From Paenibacillus bovis (GTDB lineage Bacteria > Bacillota > Bacilli > Paenibacillales > Paenibacillaceae), in the NCBI RefSeq assembly GCF_001421015.2, contig NZ_CP013023.1, positions 4,271,501 through 4,335,500 on the forward strand: 64,000 bases of DNA. Reading direction: 5' to 3'. Numbering within the stretch: the first letter of the stretch is position 1; every line of letters starts with the position of its first letter. The position numbers and the translations under genes were made by a program. The notes beneath the pieces are model-generated. The model did not search any database. It was not told the DNA's origin and saw only the letters and a program-made list of their open reading frames with translations. This document shows positions 9,287-18,692 of this stretch, in pieces.

Positions 9287-9310
9287 ATCCAGCCAAAATT
9301 CGGGCTGGAT
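9287..9310 (-). other. Hairpin between sbcD and sbcC
   Basis: Inverted repeat ATCCAGCC / GGCTGGAT with an 8-base loop in the 140-base sbcD-sbcC spacer. There is no T-run after it, so it is more likely an mRNA processing or stabilising structure than a terminator. Confidence 0.4.
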
Positions 9311-9363
9311 GGTTTAGCTAAAAGTAACTGCGCTATTATCTGTGCTGGTTATCTATGCCTGTC

Positions 9364-10554
9364 TTATTGCATATCCTGATCCTGATTCAGCTGTTCCAGG
9401 GTATCTTCGGAATCGATCAGTTCGAGAAATAGCTCAACCAGTCGATCTTCCGGGACAGCTCCGCCGGTCTGGCGTTCATAAAATTTACGGAACAGCTCAT
9501 GTACAGGCAGCTGCGAACGTTCACTAAACTGCTCCTGCATCTCGGTTTCGGGATAGACGGGACGTATATTTACAATTCCTCCATAAGCTTTGCGCAAATT
9601 CTGGATATCACTCATCGCCAACGCTTCCTGCAGCGAGATCTCCAGATCGATAAATGCATTGGGATCCCTGCCTTCTTCCAGCCACTGATAGACTTCGGTC
9701 AAGCCGCCTTTGGCTTTCCAGCGTACCAATGGACGTCCACTGGTCAGGAAAATTTCTTCCATTTGCGGTATGCCGCCTGGCTGTATATCCAGCATCGTCA
9801 CCGATTTGGCCTGTCCAGCTTCGGAGAAACTGTATGCCAGCGGAGAACCGCTGTAACGGATCATGCCTTCTCCTTTGACTGCCTGGGCACGATGCAAATG
9901 ACCTAGCGCTGTATATTGCGCGCCGGTATACAATGCTGACGGATCTACTGTATATGCACCGCCTACCTGAATTGGACGCTCTGAATCAGTCTCTACCCCA
10001 CCCAGTACATACACATGGCTCATCGCCAGATTAACTGTGTCCGGGCGGAATCCTGCAGATAGCTGCTTCATCAGCAGACCTACACGTTCACTATAGGCGC
10101 GCCGAATCAGATTCTCCTCGTTATCGTCTGTCAGCAGTTCATTCAGACGAGCTTCGGATGGATAGGACAGCGGCGCAATGACTGCTGTCTCGGATGTACG
10201 CGGAATCTGAATCTGCAATCCTTCTGCTGCGGGTACACCGAGCAGATGAATCCCGCGACCGCGAACAAGCGGCGTCGCTGAAGAAATCCGCTCCGGCTGA
10301 TCATGATTACCAGCAATAATGACCATTGGACGACCATTTGCAGTCAATTTGGCGGCGGCTTCATAAAATAGTTGCTCTGCAGCTGCAGGTGGATTAACCG
10401 AGTCATATACATCACCCGCCATTAGAATAAGATCCGCCTGCTGATCATCTGCTATACGGTTTAATTCTTCCACAAAGGCGATCTGCTCTTCCAGTCGGCT
10501 GCGACCTTCCAGGGTTTTGCCAAAATGCCAGTCCGCCGTATGTAAAATACGCAT
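9364..10554 (-). CDS. sbcD: Exonuclease SbcD (Mre11-like nuclease subunit)
   Basis: 396-residue metallophosphoesterase that supplies the nuclease activity of SbcCD. Metal-binding motifs are visible: Asp8 and His10 (HTADWHFGK), Asp48 (MAGDVYDS), and Asn83-His84 (AGNHDQP), with LGHLHRAQ further on. The C-terminal part is the SbcC-binding cap. The ATG at 10554 follows GAGGAGG at standard spacing. A strong hairpin (10588-10615) lies in the addA-sbcD spacer just upstream. Confidence 0.96.
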   Translation of the reverse strand: MRILHTADWHFGKTLEGRSRLEEQIAFVEELNRIADDQQADLILMAGDVYDSVNPPAAAEQLFYEAAAKLTANGRPMVIIAGNHDQPERISSATPLVRGRGIHLLGVPAAEGLQIQIPRTSETAVIAPLSYPSEARLNELLTDDNEENLIRRAYSERVGLLMKQLSAGFRPDTVNLAMSHVYVLGGVETDSERPIQVGGAYTVDPSALYTGAQYTALGHLHRAQAVKGEGMIRYSGSPLAYSFSEAGQAKSVTMLDIQPGGIPQMEEIFLTSGRPLVRWKAKGGLTEVYQWLEEGRDPNAFIDLEISLQEALAMSDIQNLRKAYGGIVNIRPVYPETEMQEQFSERSQLPVHELFRKFYERQTGGAVPEDRLVELFLELIDSEDTLEQLNQDQDMQ

Positions 10555-10587
10555 AGGACTCCTCCTCTATATCTATCATCATAACTA

Positions 10588-10615
10588 CAGGGCTGCCCTT
10601 GAACAGGCGGCCCTG
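10588..10615 (-). other. GC-rich hairpin upstream of sbcD
   Basis: Stem CAGGGCTGCC / GGCGGCCCTG (one T-G pair) with an 8-base loop, 34 bases before the sbcD start. It lacks a T-run. It could attenuate or stabilise transcript between addA and sbcD. Confidence 0.4.
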
Positions 10616-10817
10616 ACAGTTACGTACTTTGGTATACATTATTGTGTGTTTTCTATAATTGATCATAACTGATTCTGCTTGATCGTATCCAAGTAATACT
10701 TGGTTCATACTGCAATACTGATATGCAACGAATCTGCTGTAATTAGTTGTTCAGATGATTATTAGATGGACAGAACTCATCGGGAACCTAAATGAATAGC
10801 TGCATAGGCACCCTTTA

Positions 10818-13800
10818 CTATTTGTCGGCATTGAGCCTTACTGCCCGTGCACCATCAAAAAAGTACAGCCACAATTCATTTACAGGTTGTCCAAGTGATT
10901 CTTCAACAGCCTGTGCATATAGTTCAAGCTGAAGCCGATACCGCTGTTCCAAAGATTCCAGGCCACCTTCGTGAGCTGCAATACGATCGGTTTTGTAATC
11001 GATCAGAATCGTTTGTTCGCCTTCGCGGAACAGACAATCGACAATCCCCTGGGTAAGCATGATATCGTTTTGTTCATTTACAGGGATTCCATAGCTAAAA
11101 GGCATTTCACGCCTGATCCACTCTGAATGGATAAGACGCTGACCAAGCTCGCTGGCAAAAAAGGCGGTAATGTCTGCCGTTTTCACTGCATTGGCTTCCG
11201 GTTGGGTCAAAATCTGCAGCTGTACCAGTTGGTCTCTGATCTGATCCACTAGCGCTGTATCGATCGGACCCGCCTGAAGAGGGATACGCTGCATCATAGT
11301 ATGATAAGCTGTTCCCCGCTCGGCTCCGCTCAGACCGCGCTTTTCCATAAATTTGGGACGCTGCAGTTTGAGTGTGCCGTCATTGTACAGACTGGATGTC
11401 TGACTATCAGCTATGGCATCAACTGCTATATCATTATCGGCAGCTGCAATCGGCTCCGAAGAAGATAGAGATGCTTCTGTATCGTTCGTTTCTGCCTTTC
11501 GATTAGCAAATGAATTCAGCAGCGGCTGCAGATTCCAGATGCCTTCCCATAAATCTGCATCAGGAGCATCTTCCGTCGCCAGCTGTCTTTTTAGCTCACT
11601 GACAGTAGTCTTGGCGGGGGTGTGCACAGCATTCTCATAAGGATACTGCCAGGATAGACGATCATAAACGATACTTTGCCAGTTATCTGTATCTGTATCT
11701 GTATCTGTATCTGTATCTGTATCTGTATCTGTATCTGTATCTGTATCTGTATCTGTATCTGTATCTGTATCTGTATCCAAATGGTCGCGGATTTGAGACA
11801 GTGTCACTTCACTTTTTTCCCGGAGTGCCTGCCATTTGGGATCATTATCACGCGGACCTGCATAGCTCAATTCATCATTCTCATCGGCAACGCGCAGCTC
11901 GCGGCTGTCGATAATACGAATCTGCCAGTCGGATGGATCAGCTGCCAGACAGTCGGAATACGGACCGGCTGCTGCTTCATTTCGTTCACGGAATATGGCC
12001 GCCGAACGATGACGCATCATCGCCAGACCGAGCCAATCCAGATAGCTGCGCCCACGTGCCAGTAAATAGTCCGGCAGCTCCAGCTGCTCCGAATTCTGAA
12101 TCTGGCTCCAGGCCGAGATTTTCTTGTCCAGTCCACGTACGGTTCCGATCATGATCAGCTTGTCCCTTGGACGTGTCAATGCGACATAGAGTACGCGCAT
12201 CTCTTCTGCCAGCAGTTCGTTGAGTGCCTGACGGCGAATCGCCAAATTGGGCAGCGTTGGATAACTGACCCGTGTATCTTCATCCACGAATTTGGGACCA
12301 AATCCAAGTTCCTTATGCATCAGGAAAGAAGCATTCAGATCCTGCATATTGAACATTTTGGACATGCCAGCGAGGAAAACGACCGGGAATTCCAATCCTT
12401 TACTTTTGTGAATTGTCATAACTCGAATCGCATTCTCCTGCGTTCCTGACACGGCGGATCCCAGGTCGCCGCCATTATCTTTGAGTCTGCGGATAAAGCG
12501 CAGGAAACGGAACAAGCCTCGGGATGAGGTAGAGCGTTCAAACTGCCGGGCACGATCATACAGAATACGCAGATTGTTTTGCCGCTGGATACCGCCAGGC
12601 AGTCCACCCAGCCAATCGACATAACCGGTCTCCCGGTAAATCCGCCAGATCAGTTCTCCCAGCTCTTCCTCCCGCGCCCGGGCACGCCAATTGGACAGCT
12701 GTTCCATAAAACGAAGAAGCTTGCTATTCCAGCTGCCCGGATGTTCTTCCGCTTGCTCGGACGCCAGCAGCATCGCGTCGTAATAAGATATATCCTTGCC
12801 AAATAAACGGATAGCTGCCAGCTCATCTTCGTTCAGTCCAACGATTGGAGAACGCAATACCGAAGCAAGTGGAATATCCTGCTGCGGGTTATCGATAATT
12901 TCCAGCAGCGACAGCATAATATCCACTTCTACGGCTTCAAAATAGCCCTGTTCCAAATCACTGTAAGCAGGAATACCAAGCAGCTGCAGTTCTTCCACAA
13001 TCATAGGCGCCCATATGGATACCGAGCGCAGCAAAATAACCATATCCCGATATTCGGCAGGGCGCAGTCCATCGACACTTTTATCATAAATCATCAGTGG
13101 ACGACCATCCGGTGATACCATCTCGCGAACACGAGCTGCAATAGCCTGTGCTTCCAGACGTGCCGCTTCCAGTTCTGCTTCATCGGCAGCAGATCCTGCA
13201 GGCAGTTCCGCTGGATCTTCATTATCTGCTGTTCGCTCAGCACCTGCCCGGTCAATTAGCCAGAATTCTGGTGCATAGGCCTTTTCTTCCCCAGGAGGAT
13301 ACTGCGCACCTGCCACCAACTCAGCACGTTCATCATAACGAATCTCGGCAACCTTCTCATTCATCACCTGACGGAAAATCATATTGACCGCATCGACAAC
13401 CTGCTGACGACTGCGGAAGTTACGAGACAGATCTATACGACGTCCCTCACCCTGCCAGTCTTCACTATAGGTATGATACTTTTCCATAAATAATCTCGGT
13501 TCAGCCAGACGGAAGCGATAAATGCTCTGCTTCACATCACCTACCATAAAGCGATTCCCCTGTTCAGAACGGGAAATCAGACGAATCAGCTGTTCCTGAA
13601 CCGAGTTGGTATCCTGGTATTCATCCAGCATGACTTCATCGAATCGCTCCTGATACTCCAGCGCGGCTGCAGAAGGCAGCACATGATCAGGCACAGATGC
13701 CGGATCGCGCAGAATCTGCAGGGCATAATGCTCCAGATCGGAAAAATCGACCCAACCGCGACGCTGTTTCTCCTGTTGATATTTATCGCTAAATCGAATA

Positions 13801-14888
13801 ACCAGCTCGGACAGTTCGCTCATTAAGGGAGCCGCTTCGCGCAATTCCTGGGCAAATTCATCCGGGGTACGTCCAAAAAAGGACGTTTTCAGATCTGCCA
13901 ACGATTTTTTGGCATTTTCCCGCAGCTGCTTGACGGTCTCCTGCAGATTGGGATCAATGCCTTCCTTGCGTACAGCTTTGAGCTTGCCGAATCCGGCATT
14001 TTGGAAAGTCAGATACAATGCTGTCCACGGCTGCTGCATCACTGCATCCTGGAGCTGATGAATCAATTCCAGATCTTCATTCAAGCTGTCTGCGTAAGCA
14101 GCCGGACCGCCTGGCAGGCGCGCCGTGTCTATTCCCTGACGCAGCAGTGCTTCCATGCCTTCCAGCGATACTCTGATATCCTGCATAATATAACTCACCC
14201 ACGGAGTATTCTGCAGCGCTGCTCCATCGGCAGCTTCGAAATGGGCAGCTGTCTGACGCAACCAGTGCTCGGGCCATGGATGACTGCGGGCAAAATGATA
14301 CAGCCGTTCAACCAGTACAATCGCTGCATCATCACTTCGCTCTCCGCCGAACCAGTTCATCAGACGATGAAACTGCTTGGAATCGCGTTCCTCTTCTTCG
14401 CCATATTTTTCTTCGAACAGTTCTTCCAAAAGTTCCTGACGCAGCAGTCTGCTTTCATTCTCGCTGGCAATCCGAAATCCAGGGTCCAGAGGAATTAGTG
14501 AATAATAACGACGAATCACTTCCAGGCAAAAGGAGTGCAGCGTCGTAATCGAAGCTTGACCCAGCAGCGCCAATTGACGGCGCAATCGCTCATCCTCCGG
14601 ACGCTGTAGCACTTCTTTGTCGAGTGCAGCCCGAATCCGCTGACGCATCTCGGTCGCTGCCGCTTTGGTAAAGGTAGCTACAAGCATCCGATCTACATCA
14701 AGTGGATGTGCTGTATCCGTCACCTGGCGAATGATCCGCTCCACCAGAACTGCTGTTTTGCCGGAGCCGGCTGCAGCAGCGACGAGCATATTGCCGCCAC
14801 GCAGGGAGATGGCTTTCCATTGGTCTTCAGTCCAGGTGCTGTCTATCGGTCTTGGCATTTCTGGATAATCGGTTGTTTTACTGGTCAA
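10818..14888 (-). CDS. addA: ATP-dependent helicase/nuclease subunit A (AddA)
   Basis: Helicase-nuclease subunit of AddAB, the Gram-positive counterpart of RecBCD, which resects double-strand breaks to Chi. The N-terminal UvrD/Rep helicase carries Walker A AAAAGSGKTAVL (about residues 36-47), the motif VMLDEYQDTN and VMTIHKSKGLEFPVVF. The C-terminal RecB nuclease domain carries GTAYHTMMQ and the catalytic ILIDYKTDR. At 1356 residues it is longer than B. subtilis AddA (1232). Part of the excess is a (Asp-Thr)15-Asp tract at about 1038-1068 in the linker before the nuclease, encoded by a hexanucleotide repeat. I chose the TTG at 14888, which follows AGGAG by 9 bases and overlaps the addB stop by 11 bases. 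Confidence 0.96.
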   Translation of the reverse strand: MTSKTTDYPEMPRPIDSTWTEDQWKAISLRGGNMLVAAAAGSGKTAVLVERIIRQVTDTAHPLDVDRMLVATFTKAAATEMRQRIRAALDKEVLQRPEDERLRRQLALLGQASITTLHSFCLEVIRRYYSLIPLDPGFRIASENESRLLRQELLEELFEEKYGEEEERDSKQFHRLMNWFGGERSDDAAIVLVERLYHFARSHPWPEHWLRQTAAHFEAADGAALQNTPWVSYIMQDIRVSLEGMEALLRQGIDTARLPGGPAAYADSLNEDLELIHQLQDAVMQQPWTALYLTFQNAGFGKLKAVRKEGIDPNLQETVKQLRENAKKSLADLKTSFFGRTPDEFAQELREAAPLMSELSELVIRFSDKYQQEKQRRGWVDFSDLEHYALQILRDPASVPDHVLPSAAALEYQERFDEVMLDEYQDTNSVQEQLIRLISRSEQGNRFMVGDVKQSIYRFRLAEPRLFMEKYHTYSEDWQGEGRRIDLSRNFRSRQQVVDAVNMIFRQVMNEKVAEIRYDERAELVAGAQYPPGEEKAYAPEFWLIDRAGAERTADNEDPAELPAGSAADEAELEAARLEAQAIAARVREMVSPDGRPLMIYDKSVDGLRPAEYRDMVILLRSVSIWAPMIVEELQLLGIPAYSDLEQGYFEAVEVDIMLSLLEIIDNPQQDIPLASVLRSPIVGLNEDELAAIRLFGKDISYYDAMLLASEQAEEHPGSWNSKLLRFMEQLSNWRARAREEELGELIWRIYRETGYVDWLGGLPGGIQRQNNLRILYDRARQFERSTSSRGLFRFLRFIRRLKDNGGDLGSAVSGTQENAIRVMTIHKSKGLEFPVVFLAGMSKMFNMQDLNASFLMHKELGFGPKFVDEDTRVSYPTLPNLAIRRQALNELLAEEMRVLYVALTRPRDKLIMIGTVRGLDKKISAWSQIQNSEQLELPDYLLARGRSYLDWLGLAMMRHRSAAIFRERNEAAAGPYSDCLAADPSDWQIRIIDSRELRVADENDELSYAGPRDNDPKWQALREKSEVTLSQIRDHLDTDTDTDTDTDTDTDTDTDTDTDTDTDTDTDNWQSIVYDRLSWQYPYENAVHTPAKTTVSELKRQLATEDAPDADLWEGIWNLQPLLNSFANRKAETNDTEASLSSSEPIAAADNDIAVDAIADSQTSSLYNDGTLKLQRPKFMEKRGLSGAERGTAYHTMMQRIPLQAGPIDTALVDQIRDQLVQLQILTQPEANAVKTADITAFFASELGQRLIHSEWIRREMPFSYGIPVNEQNDIMLTQGIVDCLFREGEQTILIDYKTDRIAAHEGGLESLEQRYRLQLELYAQAVEESLGQPVNELWLYFFDGARAVRLNADK
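11685..11777 (-). repeat. Hexanucleotide microsatellite inside addA
   Basis: Fifteen consecutive GATACA units on the minus strand (11688-11777) followed by GAT. They encode (Asp-Thr)15-Asp in frame. All units are identical, which indicates recent slippage. Because the unit is 6 bases, gain or loss of copies leaves the AddA frame intact and only changes linker length. Confidence 0.97.
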
Positions 14889-17800
14889 TAGAATGATCTC
14901 CTTTCTGCGTGCTCTGCTGATTTTGCAGCAGCTCCCAAGTTTCATTTTTGTTTGGTTTTTTCAGTATATTATAGGCATTGCCTTTGACCGATTCATCGAA
15001 CTGGCAGACCGATTTGTAGGAGCAGAACGTACAGGCTTTTTCCTGTTCCATCCGGTATGGCGTAATATCGGTCTGTCCATCGGTAATGCCTGTTCCAATA
15101 TCACGGGCAGTCTGTCTTACATTGCGCAGCAGTTCATCCCATTGATCCGGGGAAGCAACTGCCGAGCTGCTGTAGAAACCGCCATCGGTTTTCACCGCTA
15201 CCGGTAAAATAGCCGAGTAGCCTTTGTCCAGTTCCATATCCATCCGCCCAATAACATCGCGGTCGGCGAGCAGCAACCCTTTCATTTTGAATTTCTTGAG
15301 CAGCTCCTGCTGGGACTGCTGCAGGGTCAGACGATTGCCGGATTGCAGCAGTGGATTATGCACATGGAAATAGAGCGCGCCAGCTGGCGAAGCTTTTTGT
15401 CCCAGCATATCTTCCGCATGGGTCAGCAGTACATCCAGATAGGTCAGCATCTGCAGTGCCAGTCCATAATAGACTTCATGCAGCTTCAGATCGGTCTGAC
15501 TGGACTTGTAGTCGATAATGCGTATAAGCAGCCCGTTATCGCTCTCGGCCACGTCCACCCGGTCAATTTTGCCCACAATTTCCATCGTGCAGCCATTATC
15601 CAGCGTGAACCGCAGCGGCGGCCAGTCTCCATTCGGACCAAATACCAATTCCAGATACCATGGTTCAAAGTCTCCACGACGCGACTGCTCTCCGATAATG
15701 ACCGAAGCTCTGCTGACAATCTCACGCAGTTTACGTGTAATATAGCCATATCGTTTGGAGCTGAACAGGATTTCCCCCTGCAGCCGCGGTACATGCTTGT
15801 CGACAGCTGCTTCGGCTGCTTGCATACATTCTTCGGGACTGAGATCTCCCCATTTGCGTCCCTGGCTTTTGAGATCCTTGGCCAGATCGGTTAGTGAAGC
15901 ATAGAATAACTTGCTGATATCCGGTGCCTTGAGCCTGTATTCCTGCCGTTCACGCAGCTTGAGCCCGCGAGCGGCAAAATGGGCAAACGGACAGGAGACG
16001 AACTGCTCCATACCGGAGACACTTGTTCTCAGCACACTTCCATACAGATGACGGCTCGTATCCTCATTCAGCTGACGACCTCTATTTTCATAAAAGAGTG
16101 AGTCCAGCAGCATATGCAGCTGAGGCTGCCATTGTGACTGTGCTGTATACCAGTTATAGGCATGCCACCATGCCGGCTGCATATCGCTCCCTCTGCTCCA
16201 GTCACGCAGCTGTCCGATCAGCAGCGGCAGTGTAGTGGCCGGATGACTGATCCGGTCGCTTTCTTGCTCAGCCGAAGGATGATGATGCTGATGCTGCAAA
16301 AAAGGAAACAGACTGCGTACCTGGGTAATGACTTCCGACGGCAGCAATCCTTTGCCTTCGTGATCGGTCTGCGAATAACTGATCCATAGTTTGTCGCTGG
16401 CCATCGTTAATGTATTGTAAATAAGAAAACGCTCGTCCAGCTGACGCCGTGTAATACCCGGTGCCAGTGCTAATCCATCGTCGGACATACTCGTCCGCTC
16501 CATCTCGTTCAGAATACCGTCATCCACAAATACAGATGGAACAATCCCGTCATTCACACCTAGTACAAATGCATACCTTATATCCATCGGGCGGGTGCGA
16601 TCCATCGAACCGATCAGTACCTGATCCATCGCCGGCGGAATAATACCCAGACGCAGACCGGACAGTCCGGTCTCCAGCAGACCGGCAAATGTGGTTAGCT
16701 CCAGTTCGCCTTCTCCCATAATATCTACCATCTGCTCCAGCAGATCCATAATACTGCCGTAGATCTGAACATGCTCACGTGCACGCAGCGGATCGCCTGC
16801 CAGGGCAGCACTACCGCTCATTTGTTCCAGTTGTCCGGCGATATTGCAGTCTTCGATCAACTGATACAGGGCGATGCACATTTCGGTAGCATGACGGGCT
16901 TTTTTGATTTTCTTTTCAAAAGTAATCAGCGGACCGGTAACCAGATCCCGTGCCTGCTCGATGCGCTGTGCAGCTGCACGCTGGCTTTCTGTCCGTTCCT
17001 CTTCATTCTCCATATGAATACCGGGAATATTCCGCCATGGACGTCCATCGGTCCAGCGGGAGCCGTGAATACCGGTTGCCAGTACTGCATTTTCAAGTCG
17101 GTCGATATCTTCCGTGCTAACGCGGCCATCATCCGGAACAAGCATGCCTGTTTTGATGCAGCGGAATACATCTTCATATCGCCAGTGGTACATGACAATA
17201 TCCAGCGCCGAGCGCAAAAACTCTGCCAGCGGATGATGCAAAATCCCCTGTCTTTTATCCATAAAATAAGGAATATTATAATCCTGCAGCAGCGGCTCAA
17301 TCATCGATTCGTAATCATCCAGTGTACGAACGAACAGTGCCATGTCCCGCCAGCGCGCCCCTTTGTCGCGGGCGAGTCGTATCATCTCGCGCAGAGCTGC
17401 TTCTATTTCGGAACGGCGATCCAGTGTGGAATGGATCGTAATATCCTGCTCCCGTGCCTGTGCCTGATCAGCCGACGGCTCACGCCATACTTTCCGGTGA
17501 CGATAGCCATATTCCAGATGTGCCAGCTGGGCACTGTTGCGAAACCGAACCGGTACACTGTCAGGAGATGCCGACAGATTCTCGATAATAGGCAGAGCAG
17601 TTCCGTCCAGTGCTTCGGCCAGCTGGGCCAGCTTGCGATAGGTGAGTGCGGTCGGATGGAACAGCTCCATTTCCTGAGGCGGTTCCTGATCATAGGGACG
17701 ATCCAGTGTGAGTGTAATCGTCACCGATGCAGCTTTTTCCATCAGTGCTGCAATAACGGCATATTCCTGCGGACTGAAGCTGTGGAAGCCGTCGATCCAT

Positions 17801-18405
17801 ACTTCTACATGATTCAGTGTCTCTGATTGCGGAATCGCTGCAGCCAGATCTGTCAGTGTATCATCGCGATCCACATATAATCCTGCCAGTCCCTGCTCAT
17901 ACTCCTGGTAAATACGCTGGAGATCATGCAGCTTATCGCTCAGCAGTGGCGAGCGCTGCGCTCCCGGCTGCTGTACATAACGAGCCAGCTCTTCTGCAGT
18001 CAGCGCATGATGCTTGAACTCGGTATACAATTCACTTAATTTGCCGATAAATCCAAACTGATCACTGGATGCGCCAAATAACCGGAGCTCCGGCTGATGC
18101 GCATGAATCAGCTTGTACAGCAGCATTTTTTTGCCTTCATCTCCGATAGGCGTGCGTGCCGATCCGCCGGTCTCCCGAAGTATCCACTCGGCAAAATGAC
18201 GGAAACCATACGTATGTGCCCGTACATTGCCTCGCAGCTCAGGTGTGCGAATAAGTGCATACTGCGCCTGAAAGGATGCCTGCTCCGGCACCAGCAGCAA
18301 AATAGGCGGACCATCTGGCTGCTCTTTGATCTGATCAATAATTCGCTGAATAACTGTAGTCGTTTTGCCGCTTCCGGAACGACCGAGCATAAACTTGAGT
18401 GGCAT
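14878..18405 (-). CDS. addB: ATP-dependent helicase/nuclease subunit B (AddB)
   Basis: AddB subunit of about 1175 residues. It has Walker A (MLGRSGSGKTTT) near the N-terminus, an inactivated helicase-like core that scans for Chi in the family, and a C-terminal RecB-like nuclease with RIIDYKSS. Four Cys expected to hold a 4Fe-4S cluster are present: Cys805 (SCPFAHFAARG) and Cys1125, Cys1128, Cys1134 (CTFCSYKSVC). The ATG at 18405 is preferred over the TTG one codon earlier because AAGGTG lies 5 rather than 2 bases upstream. It is first in addB-addA-sbcD-sbcC. Confidence 0.96.
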   Translation of the reverse strand: MPLKFMLGRSGSGKTTTVIQRIIDQIKEQPDGPPILLLVPEQASFQAQYALIRTPELRGNVRAHTYGFRHFAEWILRETGGSARTPIGDEGKKMLLYKLIHAHQPELRLFGASSDQFGFIGKLSELYTEFKHHALTAEELARYVQQPGAQRSPLLSDKLHDLQRIYQEYEQGLAGLYVDRDDTLTDLAAAIPQSETLNHVEVWIDGFHSFSPQEYAVIAALMEKAASVTITLTLDRPYDQEPPQEMELFHPTALTYRKLAQLAEALDGTALPIIENLSASPDSVPVRFRNSAQLAHLEYGYRHRKVWREPSADQAQAREQDITIHSTLDRRSEIEAALREMIRLARDKGARWRDMALFVRTLDDYESMIEPLLQDYNIPYFMDKRQGILHHPLAEFLRSALDIVMYHWRYEDVFRCIKTGMLVPDDGRVSTEDIDRLENAVLATGIHGSRWTDGRPWRNIPGIHMENEEERTESQRAAAQRIEQARDLVTGPLITFEKKIKKARHATEMCIALYQLIEDCNIAGQLEQMSGSAALAGDPLRAREHVQIYGSIMDLLEQMVDIMGEGELELTTFAGLLETGLSGLRLGIIPPAMDQVLIGSMDRTRPMDIRYAFVLGVNDGIVPSVFVDDGILNEMERTSMSDDGLALAPGITRRQLDERFLIYNTLTMASDKLWISYSQTDHEGKGLLPSEVITQVRSLFPFLQHQHHHPSAEQESDRISHPATTLPLLIGQLRDWSRGSDMQPAWWHAYNWYTAQSQWQPQLHMLLDSLFYENRGRQLNEDTSRHLYGSVLRTSVSGMEQFVSCPFAHFAARGLKLRERQEYRLKAPDISKLFYASLTDLAKDLKSQGRKWGDLSPEECMQAAEAAVDKHVPRLQGEILFSSKRYGYITRKLREIVSRASVIIGEQSRRGDFEPWYLELVFGPNGDWPPLRFTLDNGCTMEIVGKIDRVDVAESDNGLLIRIIDYKSSQTDLKLHEVYYGLALQMLTYLDVLLTHAEDMLGQKASPAGALYFHVHNPLLQSGNRLTLQQSQQELLKKFKMKGLLLADRDVIGRMDMELDKGYSAILPVAVKTDGGFYSSSAVASPDQWDELLRNVRQTARDIGTGITDGQTDITPYRMEQEKACTFCSYKSVCQFDESVKGNAYNILKKPNKNETWELLQNQQSTQKGDHSIDQ

Positions 18406-18586
18406 CAAATCACCTTCATTCCTGCAAAGTAAAATCTATATTCAATTTCGTACATATTTTTATTAAAATTCCTACCAACAACCTTCTTCAAAAAAAGAAC
18501 ATTTGTTCCCGTTTGTATCTTATTAAGAGTAATACAATTCGGTGCGAATTTCAATCCTGTTCGCCAATATGCAGTCTTCATATGTA

Positions 18587-18637
18587 AATCCCCTCTGCCT
18601 GCAATACACGATATAGTGTGTCTCGGAAGAGGGGATT
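18587..18637. repeat. Long-loop inverted repeat between rlmI-like gene and addB
   Basis: Arms AATCCCCTCT and AGAGGGGATT separated by 31 bases that contain a smaller ACAC/GTGT hairpin. It sits in the 287-base spacer downstream of the methyltransferase gene and upstream of addB. It lacks a clear T-run, so terminator function is uncertain. Confidence 0.45.
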
Positions 18638-18692
18638 ATGAGATCAATCATTCATCTTGGTTGAAGACTGCCGATATTGATCCAATTATAGT

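Noticed and set aside
11685..11777. Possible CRISPR array
   Set aside because: The units are contiguous 6-base repeats without spacers, so this is a microsatellite.
11676..12065. Plus-strand frame with an Ile-Cys repeat
   Set aside because: It is the opposite-strand reading of the GATACA microsatellite in addA.
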